DNA of 64,000 bases. It comes from Thamnidium elegans. Lineage: Eukaryota; Mucoromycota; Mucoromycetes; Mucorales; Mucoraceae. Made by a program: the position numbers and the translations under genes. The notes under the pieces are model-generated. The model saw only the letters and a list, made by a program, of their open reading frames with translations, was not told the origin of the DNA and ran no database searches. The DNA is taken from NCBI GenBank assembly GCA_025201345.1, contig JAIXMG010000010.1, forward strand, positions 310,001-374,000, in the 5' to 3' direction. This document shows positions 9,337 to 21,011 of this stretch, in pieces (the stretch's first letter is position 1; each line of letters starts with the position of its first letter).

Positions 9337-11950
9337 TCAAATAGCGGCATTGATATCATCAGGGTCATCGGAATCATTATCTTCGTCCTCTCTAAATAAG
9401 CATCTTCGCTTAATACGGTTGTTCCTAGGAGTAAAAAATACAAACGGCTCATGTAGATGTACTTCGTTTGAAGATAGTGAATATGATGATGATACTGGAG
9501 AACTAGATGCAGAGAGAGTGGACGATGATGGAAAATGCACATGAGAAGTAGACACTGGAGTTGCAATGCTCGGCGAACACGAGTCAGCTATATTTTGCAT
9601 ATTCTTTTTGTGTTTCTGAATTTGTAAAGAGGTTTTGATAATCTTGGCATCATGGAGTAGAGAAAGCTAAAGGTAATTATTAATAATAGCTTTATTTATC
9701 CCGAACGTCTTCAACATACCTTGAATCTGAAAAGTGATTCTAATGTTGGTTTCATATCAAATAATAGCAACGGACTTGTGGGGAGTTGGACTACTACACA
9801 ATCACTCGCGAAATAAACTTCCTGATCGGGACACCACTCTAGCTTGTATATATATCCAGAATTACCTTAAGCAGCAGTTAATAACTAGCTAATTTCATTA
9901 TTACAATATTCATATCCTTACCAGTCCAATCCATTGACAATGTTCGGTTTACACCAAGTTTTTTTTTAAATTTTTGAGGATGGCTGTATTGACTCTTAAA
10001 TTCTTGCATTGTTGTGCTAGTTGGATATTCTTGGCAACAGAAGCACGTTTCCATTCATTCGACGACATTTCAATAGTAGTCTTAGAACCTTTACATTTCA
10101 AAAGTAGATCAATCTTTCTTGAGTAAGTCGGTGATATATCCATGGCATGAAAAATAGCCTTATTTGTTCCACGTTCAAGTTTTGTTGATATTGATCCTGT
10201 CTCACCGCTGAAACAATAGTACAAATGTGTAAAGAAATTAACATAAGGTGTTATGTATCATAAATAGTAATTATACACTTACACATTTAGTTTAATGCCA
10301 GTTTTTTTAAATATAATGTCCAAAAGCGAAGCAAATCTGCGATAGTGTGTGATCTCGCTCGTTTTATCATCATCATCCCATAAATCAAATGATTCAATTT
10401 TAGTTTTACATCACTTCCATGCAACTTAAAGCTTCATACAGCTGTGCATCTCGTTGCTTGTTTTTACTGCGCTCAGCCTTCTTTGTTTGAATTTGTTCCA
10501 ACAATTCATCCATATCTTCTATTGAATATAGTTTATGTTTGCCAGAGTCATCAACTTTGATGATGTTGTCGATTACGGTACATACATCTGGTTCTAAACC
10601 TGTACAAGGTAATCCAGCGCTTTTCATAACGAAAACTTGTTTCTCATCATCATTTAAGTTACTATAAATAAGATTTCTGATTGTCGGATTGATGGCATTT
10701 ACAATCCTCGATAGTCCAAGTCTAAAAAAGAGCAAAAAAAAAAAAAGATATCGTGATGAGATAAAAATCAATTTAGGCAGCTATTGCTCTTTAGACCTAC
10801 TTGACAATAGTTGCGTCTGTTGCGTCCAATTCTTCAAGTAATAAACGTTGAGCTGCTAGAAATTGAATACAGCTCTTTATGGTTCCTTCGTTTGTGATTG
10901 ACTGCAGGTAATTTTTCTCATCACCAGACAGTTCCCTGCCACTGAACTGTATTATAAAAATAAAATAAAAATATTAGTAGCACAAAAGCTTGAAACTGAT
11001 ACTCGCATTATACCTTCTTATGTCCCAACAAATATATACGCCTGTCATGAACTTATCCTGCTAAATTCTCGTTTCCTGATCTAGACAATATCTCAAACCT
11101 ATACCCGAATTTCTGTCTAACTCAATTACTGCTTTTGTTCTATCTTGTACCCGATCTGTTTCCCCGACCATGTCCTACTCAACCAACTCCATCAATTATT
11201 AATCCAGCCTGAATCAGCCTATCCCCGTTCTGCTATTACTCATGAATCATACTTAACCCTCGCAATCCATCTCAATCAACATCTGCCTGTTCCGAATCAT
11301 TCCTTCTGAATGAAAATTTGCTGCATTTCCTTGGGTTGTCTGGTCTTCTTCATGCTCATCAACGGCCTCTTGCTCAGCAGCAGTCTCTCTCTGAACATTG
11401 CAGTTTTCCTCCTTCTTACTTCTGCCATGGCTGTTGGAAACTTGACTGTATTATTGATAACCATATTTAGCAGCTGCAAATTTGTAATACGCGCACAAAA
11501 TGCAATTTAAAATATTACTTACGCTGAAAACTCTTTTGCCTCGTCGATAACCGTCTTTGAGATGATTTGCGAGTATTGGGTGGTAGCGTTTTCCTAGACA
11601 TAAGTTTAGCATCAGCAAGATTCAATCGCGTTTCTGTAAAAACTATTTACGAAAATCCTTCTTCTACTTGATGAACCAGAACATGTGTTATCCACTTTTG
11701 CATTCTTCTGTTAACCAATTTTACCCAAGTTAGATTGATCGAGTATCTTCTGCTTATTTCGACCCTACACTTACTTTGAGTGTTATTATATAGGACTTTA
11801 GGCTTTTGGGAAGCTCTTGCATAGATAACCAACTTAAATCGTCCTTGAATCACATCATTAATGTTTTCTGATTTATGGAATTTGCTTCTTGGTTGTAGCG
11901 ACAATATTCCTCAAAACTCCAATCTTCGACGCAATACTCAGAAAAGAATC
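9337..11950 (-). pseudogene. uncharacterised multi-exon gene, frameshifted
   Basis: Coding blocks on the minus strand follow each other in sensible order. They are: 11297-11940 (N-terminal, frame broken near 11890); about 10800-10945 with FSGRELSGDEKNYL; 10406-10725 with LGLSRIVNAINP and AGLPCTGLEPDV; about 10270-10400; 9949-10203 with GETGSISTKL, DISPTYSRKIDLLLK and SSNEWKRA; 9908-9948 with SMDWTGNSGYIYKLE across an intron; 9720-9850; and the last exon 9337-9666 ending with a serine-rich, acidic tail. I remember this motif order from a large uncharacterised family in Mucorales, but cannot name a domain. At least two frame breaks are visible: a nine-base A-run near 9960-9968, and one near 10400. 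Either it is a decaying gene or these are sequence errors. Confidence 0.5.
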
Positions 11951-12899
11951 TTCTTCGAGGTAATTCTGAGTTCAGGGCGAACTGGGCTTTTTTGAACTTT
12001 TGTGGACAAGACATAAAATATATAGTTAAGAGATAAGAAGGGTTTAGGAAGCGCGCTGTACCCTTGCGGGTAACAGCTCATTGGGACTATGGCACAAGAC
12101 CATAGCCCCAACCCTATAAAGAGATAAGAAGGGGTTTTTTTTCCAGAACTATTCTGCGCCAAAAAAAAACTCAAAAATTTGAAATTTTCGACCAATTGTC
12201 TTTTTATAGGTTTTACCCTCAGAAAAAAAAAAGAGTTGCATCATCTGTTGGTGTAAATATTAGACAGCAAAAAGAAATTCTTACCTTTTACGCATCGCTT
12301 ACAGTGGCTAGATCGCTTACAAGGTGACAAACGGACTAAAGGTGCTGATAGGACTTTGTGAGGCACTTCTTAGCCCCGCCATGGAGTATCCCAAGTACTG
12401 CTTTGGTCTCTATCCTAGTGAGGCGACAAATTCCTACTACATGATTGGAGATGTCTTGTTTTAGAGCATCTTTTGCATGTTTTAAGGTAGTAGTCAGGAT
12501 GATATTGTTTCGGCAATATATAAGAAAACTATTTATGAAGATAGGTAAGTGTAAGCACAGTACGCTTGCATATTCACACACTAATAATATTTGCAACTGG
12601 GTTTTCACTAAGAGACACTTGGTCAAGCTCTATTGATCTTCAAGCAAAACGTTGTGACATTTTTTAGTGTAGCAATCTCTGTTTGGTTTCTTTTTTTCTG
12701 GCGCGTTAAACCGCGATATTCCTAATTGTCTGAAGTCATCCTTGCCACTTATCTACTTGATCGAGTGAAAGCCATCTTGAGAGTAGCGTTGTACACCCCA
12801 TAATACATCCAATCTTCAAGTCGTCTATTTCTGTTCCTCACAGGTATGTTAACGCTTTTTCATCCACATGCTCTAGATCAAAAGCTTTGATGTTTATTT
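11951..12899. other. gap with no supported gene
   Basis: Scattered short frames only. A direct repeat of AAGAGATAAGAAGGG (about 12028 and 12118) flanks a segment with two small hairpins (ACCCTTGCGGGT; CTATGG..CCATAG). A minus-strand frame at 12336-12626 has no recognisable motif. Confidence 0.35.
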
Positions 12900-13444
12900 T
12901 TGGATAGCTCGAATAAATCAATATCAAAACAAAAAGAATCTGATCCAAGTAGAAGGCCAGACTACGTTTCTGATTGCTATTATAGCCGAGAATTTGATTT
13001 TACGTCAATGTTTGGAGAGCTAAAACAATTAAGCAATTATGATCAACTAGACCTTTATCGTATTGCTTATTTCTGTCAAAAGACAATGCATGAAAGTGGT
13101 CTAAAAATGTCTTTAGGCTTTCAGACAAAGAGTAAGAAAACTTTAGCATAAAAAGAGGTACACAATAACTAATTCCACTTCTAGAGGACAAAATGCGCTT
13201 CTTTGCGATGAAAGAACAATTTGGCATTGACTTTTTTATTGAGGTAGCAAGTGCACATGTTCCTCTTAGAAGAAGCGATGTTAGAAGGATGCTGTTGGAT
13301 TTGGATGGGTATAGCCGGCTGTCATATCTACAGAGAAGCCATTGTCTTCCAATTGAAGGTTCAAAAGCAAAAAAAAAGCACCCGGTTGTTGACATGTACT
13401 TGTTTAAAAGCCTTAATTTTCAAGAAAAAAAGGCAAAGAAATAA
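12900..13444 (+). pseudogene. unrecognised coding remnant
   Basis: Two open blocks in the same direction: 12903-13151, which includes YDQLDLYRIAYFCQKTMHES, and 13193-13444, which includes KEQFGIDFFIEVASAHVPLRR. The second also has an overlapping open frame (13251 onward) with MGIAGCHIYREAI. The composition looks protein-like (amphipathic, few low-complexity runs), but no start, stop and splice set makes one closed gene. It may be a fragment of the same broad family as the gene on the opposite strand at 9337-11950. Treat as a relic of unknown origin. Confidence 0.3.
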
Positions 13445-13828
13445 AAATAAAACTATTCATCTTGCTATTTATTTTTTCAAAACGGACAAGGCTAATACTT
13501 TTCTTTCGAGCCTCTTTGTTGATTGTAACTGCTCGTATACCTTTAAACGAGTTGGTAAGGTACCCGGATCAAATTAAAGTACAATTAAATCCCTCATTTA
13601 GTAAAGTAATTAAAAGTAATTATTCGTCGATCTAGATATGACTTGTATCTATATTAAAGAACATTATATTTATGATTATTGTTATTGATGTGTGTGAATA
13701 TTACACCATTGCTCGTTTATAAAATTGCTTGTACTTCGTATTTTTATTAGATTCGCTACAGCCGAGTTACTGCGCACATAAAAAACAACCAGATGATGAC
13801 ACTAAGCCAAAAAAAAAAAAAAAAAACT

Positions 13829-13969
13829 ATGTTCTTATTCTTTACTGGAAAAGAGGTAATTTTAAATTGTATGCAATTATTTTGATAGATATTTAACAAT
13901 GAAACAGCGTTCAGCTTTAAAAATATCAAAGTCATCCGAGATTTTTTTGAAATTGAATGTTTTATACCG

Positions 13970-14001
<32 letters not shown>

Positions 14002-15148
14002 CTTAACAAAAATTGTACCTTTAATTATTATTATTTTATAGATCTTATATTCCAATACTACAGCGGGTCCTGTAATAGGTTTTTTTGACGTGATCTCGTT
14101 TGGTTTCAGTGGCCTGGTAAGTAAAAAATATATTGTGTTACCATTAATGCCTATACATTAAAATTCTAGATGTTAATGGAATTTTACAAATATCTCGAGA
14201 TGGACGAAGTATTAATATCGAATCAAATTATCCCTGGATTAGATTCGTTAAAACCAACATCTTCTGTATTACTTCGCATTCTTATATTTTTCACATGGCT
14301 TTCGGCACCAATTATTTCAGAACTTAGTGGCGATGACCCATTCGTTTTCCACTATACCACTAATTATGGTAATATTTAAATTTAAAGTAATTACTTGCTT
14401 TCTCTTCACTAAACAATTTTTTTTATATTTCCTCTTTTATATAGAGATTTGTCGAACTGTGCAACGGCTTTCACTGTCGTTAAAAATTGATATTTACTTT
14501 GAATTTTTGACCTACGCATCATATGTTTCCGTCAAGTCTAACCATGATTTTTTTTATTACGTTATGTTTTCAATTTTGGTCTTAATTATTCCATCATTTA
14601 TCCTATCTCGTTACGCTATCTCCAAGAAAAGCATGTTACTGATGACTTTATTTATTTTGTTTCAACTTTTATTTATAGCATCTATGGTGTACATAGCGAG
14701 ATCAACGGAAGACATTTTGACAGACTGTAGTATACTTTGGTTTATTGGTAAGTAATTATAATACTGTTAGTGTATGATCTATACATATATATTTATTTAA
14801 TTTGTTCACTACAGGTTTTGTATCTCTTATTGCGGCAACAGTATGTACAAAGAGAATGGTATACAACAAATTACGCAAACTAATTTAACCATACATAGAA
14901 CACAATTGTACAAGCAATAATATGCCTATTAAAATTCGATAAGGATCTAAAATGATTTGGTAGTTAAATAAAAAAAGATGCAAATATAAATATATATGTA
15001 CATAATAACTTATTATAATTTAGTTCATTGGAAGCCATTCACAAGAAAGACATCAATAAAATCTATGACTTATAATAATATGAATCAAATATATATACTC
15101 GACAAATTAGAAGCCCAACGTGTCGATGGACCAATATATGATAAGTAA
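13829..15148 (+). pseudogene. UPF0658-like gene, copy D (broken)
   Basis: The eight-exon order of the array can be followed, but the gene is damaged in several ways. Exon 1 (13829-13855) is normal. Exon 2 stops after about 20 codons and the part coding for the first two membrane segments is replaced by a TA microsatellite (about 13972-14000). Exon 4 lacks the conserved GW..YKKIG motif. Exon 7 has an in-frame TGA (14953-14955) where copies B and C have GAA. The last exon has lost the usual stop and ends with a later TAA. Exon 5 is still well preserved (LKIDIYFEF, SRYAISKKS), which suggests recent loss or a part still under constraint. Confidence 0.75.
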
Positions 15149-16325
15149 AAATAATCCGGATCCTTTTTTAATAAAATACATAAATATAAAGTGATGAAAT
15201 TGGGTTTAGAAAGTAGAGCGGGTATGGTATAGATAGAATGGGGACTATAGATATCACTCAAAATCAAAACAAGAAATTAATAAAATAGTACAATTAAATG
15301 TAACAGTAGGGTTTATCAGTAGGGAGAGTAGTATCTGAATCCAATTATAATTCTAAAAAGTAGGATAGCTTAAAACTAAGCTTCACAGTCTATATATATA
15401 ACATCTATTTGATATAAATGTTAAGTATAAGCCAACATTATATACCCTCCTTACCTTTAAAACGATTATCCTCATCACCGGTTTTTCTTATATTTGTGAC
15501 AACTTCTCTTTTCTTCTTTACGATAAAAATTTTAAACATGATAGAGCTAAAGAAGTTGGTTTGAATTAATCTTACAATATTTTTGATTTAAAAACGAAAA
15601 ATCAATTCCGAAAAGTTATTCATTAATAACCGCCTCCTGTGATTTCTCTGGGTACAAAAATGCCTTTAATTTTATTACATTGTTAGTAATGTCGTCACTT
15701 GTTTGGTCGTATCCTCCCTCGTTAGTACTGCTGTCAATTGTTGGTGAAAGGTCTTCTTTTGTTTGGTCGTGTTCTGTTATCTAACTGGTATGGTGTAATG
15801 ATATTTATAGGTTGCTACTTTACTTTAGTAATCCTTTCCCCTCTTTGTGCATTTTTTCCCCAAAAGGATTTTTCGAAGCAGAGAGAGAGAGAAGGGGGGG
15901 AGAGGTTTACCGATGCTGGAGTTTAGTATATGTACGCAATGGAAGGTTTACCTTCTCAAATATCTTATGTTTGTAATATATGTATTTTAAAGACAAGTAA
16001 TTATATGTAATGTTTAATATAAAGGAAAAGATTAAAATACATTTTACGGGTTAGAAACTGGACATGCCGACGACGAGTTACCAAGAGTATTTATAAACCT
16101 GTTTCGTGTAACAAATGAAAGCCCTAACACCAACCCTTTACCATTTTTGGTAGCCTTCATCATGTGAATAAACTCAACCCAAAGCAACATATAAATACCA
16201 TTTTATCTTTTTCTTCTTTTTACTCCTTTTCTCTTTTATTTTTTTATTTTTGTTGTTGAGTATAGTCATAATAGTTACTACAAATAATAAATTCATATAC
16301 AAACAATAAGAACAAAAAGGATAAA
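15149..16325. other. gap with A-type upstream cassette
   Basis: No gene seen in 15149-16080. The third A-type upstream cassette (16088-16200) precedes copy E. A purine run of about 30 bases (AGAG/GGGG, about 15876-15905) lies near the middle. The stretch 16200-16325 is pyrimidine-rich and probably the promoter and leader of copy E. Confidence 0.4.
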
Positions 16326-17955
16326 ATGACCTTCTTTTTTACAAAAATGGTATATATTTTTAAGTTGCAGCCTGTGTTTATTATTATTATGATTGTGATT
16401 TACAATAACAACATAAAATCAGAAAAATAATTTTTTAACTCTTAATAAAAATGTAGGCAGGTCGACTGAAGAAATCAGGATGGTGTAAAGTCTATGTTGG
16501 GTTAGCAGTTATACATACAGTCGCTTCAGTTGCTATTTTAGTCCCGAATCTCAGTAATGCATTGAAAATTGGTGACCAAACTGTTGTAAACCAAGAAGAC
16601 CCGACCGAGTACCCACCGAAATATTTTAAAGTAATCATGGAAGCATCAGCATTTATGTGTTTAGAAATTTGGAGACTTTGGCTAGCTTTAGACAGTGTAA
16701 TACACACATATAAAGAAACTTGCGAATGTATAATACTTACATATATATTTAAATGTATAGATCCTTCAAATGAATTCTCTTACAATTTACGCTTCCGCAT
16801 CCTTTTCTGTATTTTCTCTTGCCTTTAGTGCATTTGTACGTATTAATGAATTTATTGTATTAAATAACGTAACAATAACCCCTCTGTCCACGTCTTCCCC
16901 CTTTCCCCCCCCCACTTTTAGATGATTGTTGGGTCAGTAAGATGGCTTAGTATAGTTGATGGTGTCACAAAAGAAGTTGTTCATTTAAAGCAAGTTAATT
17001 TATACATTCAAATTGCGCTATGCTGTGTAGAATTTCTTTTAATGATCCCGACACTATACACCGCATATAAAGTAATTAAAGAATTTGGTTGGCAAGTATA
17101 TAAAAAAATTGGAAGTAGTATTGAATTACAAAGTAAGATACATTTATATATAAATATTTAGATCATCAGTTACTAATACTGTCCCCCCTTCTTTTTAAAA
17201 TAGAAATGTACAGAACAGCTCAATGGTTTTCATTACTTTTAAAGATTGATGTGTTTTTCGAAGTAACTTTTATTTTTATTGTTCTATTTACAAAATATTA
17301 TTGGTACTCTAGTGGAAAATTACAAGCAACTAGTTCTCCAGCAACTTCTTACATGTACACAGCTATAGCTTTTTGTTTAACACTTTCTTTACCTTTAGTT
17401 AGAGAAGCAGTCGCAAGAGAAAGTTACTGGTTAATCAACACTTTCTTGCTTATTCAGTTCTTATTTTTAGGATTTACTAGTCATTATGCGTATCAAAGTA
17501 TTATACTAGATGATCTTATCGATGATTGGTATGCATTCTATGCATATTGTAGGTTAAAATTTAATTTGAACATGATTAATATTTCGTTAACAAACTTTAA
17601 TGCATTAGTATCTTCTGTGTACCTGGCCGGAGCTGTAAGTGGACATATATCAATTGAAGGAGGTTTGAATATATCAAGTGTGTTAATAGAAATTTATGTA
17701 GACAACCATTGTTTTAACTGTTATGGTACAAATGAATTTCAAAAAGGGGCTTAAACCATACGGTAAATGAGCAGAAAAAAAAATATATATATTTATATAG
17801 TAACCATCTCTCTTTTTTTTTTTTTTTGACACTTTTTATCTTTAATAGTTCAATGGCGTAAAAAGAAGTTAAACGATGCTGAAAGTTTAGTTGCTCTTGG
17901 AAACAACCAAGCTCAATATAAGAAGATGTTGGACCCTATCGATGACGACGATTGA
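16326..17955 (+). CDS. UPF0658-like multi-pass membrane protein, copy E
   Basis: Eight exons: 16326-16349, 16457-16696, 16761-16835, 16922-17132, 17204-17548, 17609-17634, 17702-17762, 17849-17955. They encode 362 residues. The most diverged intact member: it starts MTFFFTKM and has LEIWRLWLALDS, FGWQVYKKIGSSIELQ, LLKIDVFFEV and VARESYW. The fifth exon appears to run on into the next intron because that intron is open in frame, but the GTAGGT..TTAG splice gives exactly the 26-base sixth exon of the other copies. The C-terminus is short, basic then acidic (PIDDDD). By its upstream cassette it occupies the A-type position of the module, yet it has no PPxY tail. Confidence 0.75.
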
Positions 17956-19296
17956 AATTAGCATGATCTATACCCGCATATTTAAAAAGAAAAAAATACC
18001 TGACATCTACGAAAACTGTTACATATACAATATAATAAACATATAAAACTTTAAAGTAATGATCAAAGTTTGATAGACCTTGATCTTAGTATCGCGACTT
18101 CCAGTATCCCTCTTTTTTTTTTTTAAGATTTTTTTTTATAGAAAAATAAGAACACTACTAGGTGTTAGCATTATATACCCAGGCCTCATCTTTCTCCTGT
18201 TATTTTCTTTCTTTCTTTCTTACGAGATTATTATAGATGTTATGTAACTATACTAAGCCTAAAGTAGAATCGCACTCTAATTCAGATGTTGTAACACGTA
18301 TCCTTCGCGTAGTCTGCGACCCGTAGCTTAATGTTCCAAAAACGCGGAAGGGTGTACCTTCAAAGGTTAATAGACTCGATATTAGAGTGCAAGTGTTGGT
18401 TATAACTATTATGATCCAGATCGGTAAATTAAAAAAGGCATTTCTGGACAGGCAAAATTTATCGAATCTTTGCAAGGTATAGCAGTAAGCGTATATATTT
18501 ATTTAAAATATGTAAAACTCAACAAATCCTGTTGTATCTTCGTTAAAAAAGTTATTAAACCACATACAAACTAGGCAACAGACTACAATTAGCATCACAC
18601 TACAGATGTAGTATATCTATAACCCGAAAGCACAAGTTTTTCTCCTCTACTTCTTTTCGCATCTAATTTTTTGTTAAATGACAACTTGGATTTAATTTAC
18701 TCTTATGTTTGTTTCGCATTATTCAGCTTTTCATAGTTGACACAACTGGGGTTTGTCGACTGGAGAAAGTAATTGTAGATAACTCAAACGACTTTGTCGT
18801 TTGAGTCAGAGTGATTTATCGTAATTACAAGTCTGTAATTATCTTTGCGTACTACTATATATGTATGTATATATCACCTCTCTAGTCATGCTCTTAGAAA
18901 ACAGCCAAGAATTGCAGATATAACATATAATATGTACTTTCTTGGCTCACAGTTTATCACAGAGGTTTACCAAAGCCTAATACTTTCAAAGTAACAAGTC
19001 TATTTTTTTTTCAATTGGTCACTTTATATCAACATATATAGTAGTGTAAGACTCCGTGATGTTATTAAAGGCGGTTGTAAGAGATATTCCTGACCGTAAT
19101 GACATCTCTCAGTGAAATGCAGTTTAATTGGCTTATGCAACTTGTAGCACCAGCGGTAGCATGATGGGTTTTGAACCCCCGGTTTTGAATTAAGTGATAC
19201 AAGCCACCATCTTTTTGAATGTCTGGGGTAAAATCCTTAAATATTTCTTTCGATTTCTTTTTAGTTCTTTTGCAGGTTTCTTTTTCAAACAATAGG
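17956..19296. other. gap with several inverted repeats
   Basis: No supported gene. Structures seen: a 10-base inverted repeat GCACTCTAAT (18273) and ATTAGAGTGC (18381) enclosing about 100 bases; a perfect hairpin CTCAAACGAC..GTCGTTTGAG (about 18783-18806) followed by AATTAC..GTAATT (about 18822-18840); a CAGCCAAGAA..TTCTTGGCT pair (about 18901-18947); and a tRNA-like stretch (about 19124-19203) that does not fold into a proper tRNA. The minus-strand frame 19065-19334 runs through that stretch and is probably not a gene. Confidence 0.35.
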
Positions 19297-19944
19297 ATGG
19301 GAATTTTTGGTGGATCTAGTACTGATAATAACACAAATACCTTTGAAGAGGATATTTATTCTCCTACATCAACTGGTTCAAATGAACAAGCTTTTGGTGA
19401 TAGTAGCTTTGAAAAGATTCCTGATTTTATGTCTAGCTTAACCTATGATGCTCAAAAGCTTCAACCATCAGCGTTACAAGGAAGCCTTGATTTCTTACAA
19501 ATTGATGATTCACCAGTAAGTACAGGAAGAGGTTCTTTAGCACCATCAAGAGGTTGGTCTGACGATTTATGTTATGGAACCGGTACTACATATTTAGCTG
19601 GTTTAACTTTGGGTGGTGCTGTTGGTATGGCCGAAGGTTTAAAAAAGAGTGCTGGTGCTGCTAATATGAAGGTTCGTCTTAACACTACATTAAACTCAAT
19701 TACTCGTCGTGGACCTGGTATTGGTAATTCTTTGGGTGTTATTGCTATGCTCTATAACGGTACTACATCTATGATTGACGCTTCCCGTGGAACACACGAC
19801 GTATTCAACAGTTTGGCTGGTGGTGCTGTCTCTGGTGCTATTTTTAAATGTACCTCTGGTCCTCGTACCGCTCTCATCTCCGCCGGTGTGTGTGCTGGTG
19901 TAGCTGGTGCTTGGTCTACTTTAGTTTCTACTTTTGCCAACTAA
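19297..19944 (+). CDS. TIM23: mitochondrial import translocase subunit Tim23
   Basis: Single-exon frame of 215 residues. Tim23 is the channel subunit of the presequence translocase in the mitochondrial inner membrane. The N-terminal part (residues 1-95) is hydrophilic and acidic, as expected for the intermembrane-space domain. The C-terminal part holds the Tim17/22/23 fold: WSDDLCYGTGTTYLAGLTLGG, then KVRLNTTLNSITRRGPGIGNSLG, then LYNGTTSMIDASRG and a glycine-rich last helix. The ATG at 19297 was preferred over the upstream extension because the broken second copy at 24308 begins at the same place. A 5' leader intron is possible (the sequence before the ATG is pyrimidine-rich with CAG). Confidence 0.92.
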   Translation: MGIFGGSSTDNNTNTFEEDIYSPTSTGSNEQAFGDSSFEKIPDFMSSLTYDAQKLQPSALQGSLDFLQIDDSPVSTGRGSLAPSRGWSDDLCYGTGTTYLAGLTLGGAVGMAEGLKKSAGAANMKVRLNTTLNSITRRGPGIGNSLGVIAMLYNGTTSMIDASRGTHDVFNSLAGGAVSGAIFKCTSGPRTALISAGVCAGVAGAWSTLVSTFAN

Positions 19945-21011
19945 TTTAATACCTGTATATTTCCCTTTTTAACCTGTTTTTTTATATTTAAACCACCCCA
20001 CTCCCTTGTATTATATATACAATATAGAACTTTACAACGTTATATGTTAACCCTACAAATCCATCTTTTTTATCCCGCATATTACATACTTTTTTTTTTT
20101 CAAAATATATTTTTTATATATTTATGATAATCTTTTTTTTTTTTGTTTATTTGATTAGAACACTTTGTTGCCATGATGAACCTTTCTATGCCTAGAATGG
20201 ATCCCCTACACTCCGTTGTACCTGCGGTAGGCTATAGAGAAGATCCGCAATTGTTTTTTGGATAGTCTATTAGAAAGCGATCCTCTCTAAAGATATAGTC
20301 TTTAGCAGTTAATCTAAAATAATGACGATATTTATTGTTTCTTACATGTTTCAAAATAGATGTTTTTTTTTACTGTTTATCCCTTTTAAAATATAAACAC
20401 CAAAGGTTAAATCTCCAGTATCCGCTATGAACAATATTCTTAAGTTTCACTATAGGCCAAATTTACATAAATCTCAATAGATGTTCTGACAGCTAATGTC
20501 ACCATTCCATTGTAGTTTTTGTCAAAAGAAAAAACAATCATACAAGATTTTTATTTTATTTTATCATGTTTTGGCTGTTTGCCTAACTTATCAGTGAATG
20601 AAACTAGTCAAAATTAAACGTAAAATTGGTGCGTCTATCTTTCCCCTTTTTACATACATTGCATGAGACACCATATTTTCCATCTGCGATTAAAATCTTC
20701 TATTAATTCGCGCCTCCTCCTTTCTTTACTGCTCGTACTGAACGGATCTCCTGCCTATTTAACCTTCAACATCTCTATTTTCTCCCTCTCAAACGATGTT
20801 ACTTTGCGATTTAAATTATACGAATGGCTTTTACTTCTCTTATGGTCATAAAAAACAGGCTTAAAAGTTTTTTTTTGTTTTTGTTTATACGGAGACAGAG
20901 TCTCGGATTTAGAAAACTCCGTTTTACACTAATCACAGATCGCTGTAAAAAAAAACCAGTAAACTTTACCAAGTTGAAGTCACATCAGTTTTGGTTTCCC
21001 TTAGTTACAGC
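19945..21011. other. gap downstream of TIM23
   Basis: No gene seen. At 20661-20715 a sequence starting GCATGAGACACCATATTTTC is repeated at 24781-24835 behind the TIM23 pseudogene, so the segmental duplication reached beyond the coding part. Confidence 0.45.

Noticed and set aside
15876..15905. Purine-rich GAGAGA..GGGG run as a regulatory element
   Set aside because: Simple sequence with no gene close enough to regulate and no second copy.
17549..17754. Extension of exon 5 of copy E as coding sequence
   Set aside because: The frame stays open, but splicing GTAGGT..TTAG reproduces the 26-base sixth exon of all other copies and their membrane segment.
19124..19203. tRNA-like sequence with GGGTTTTGAACCC stem-loop and a 7-base end pairing (GGCTTAT with ACAAGCC)
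   Set aside because: Length fits a tRNA and the loop resembles an anticodon loop, but no proper D-arm or T-arm folds on either strand. At best a tRNA-derived repeat; not called as a gene.
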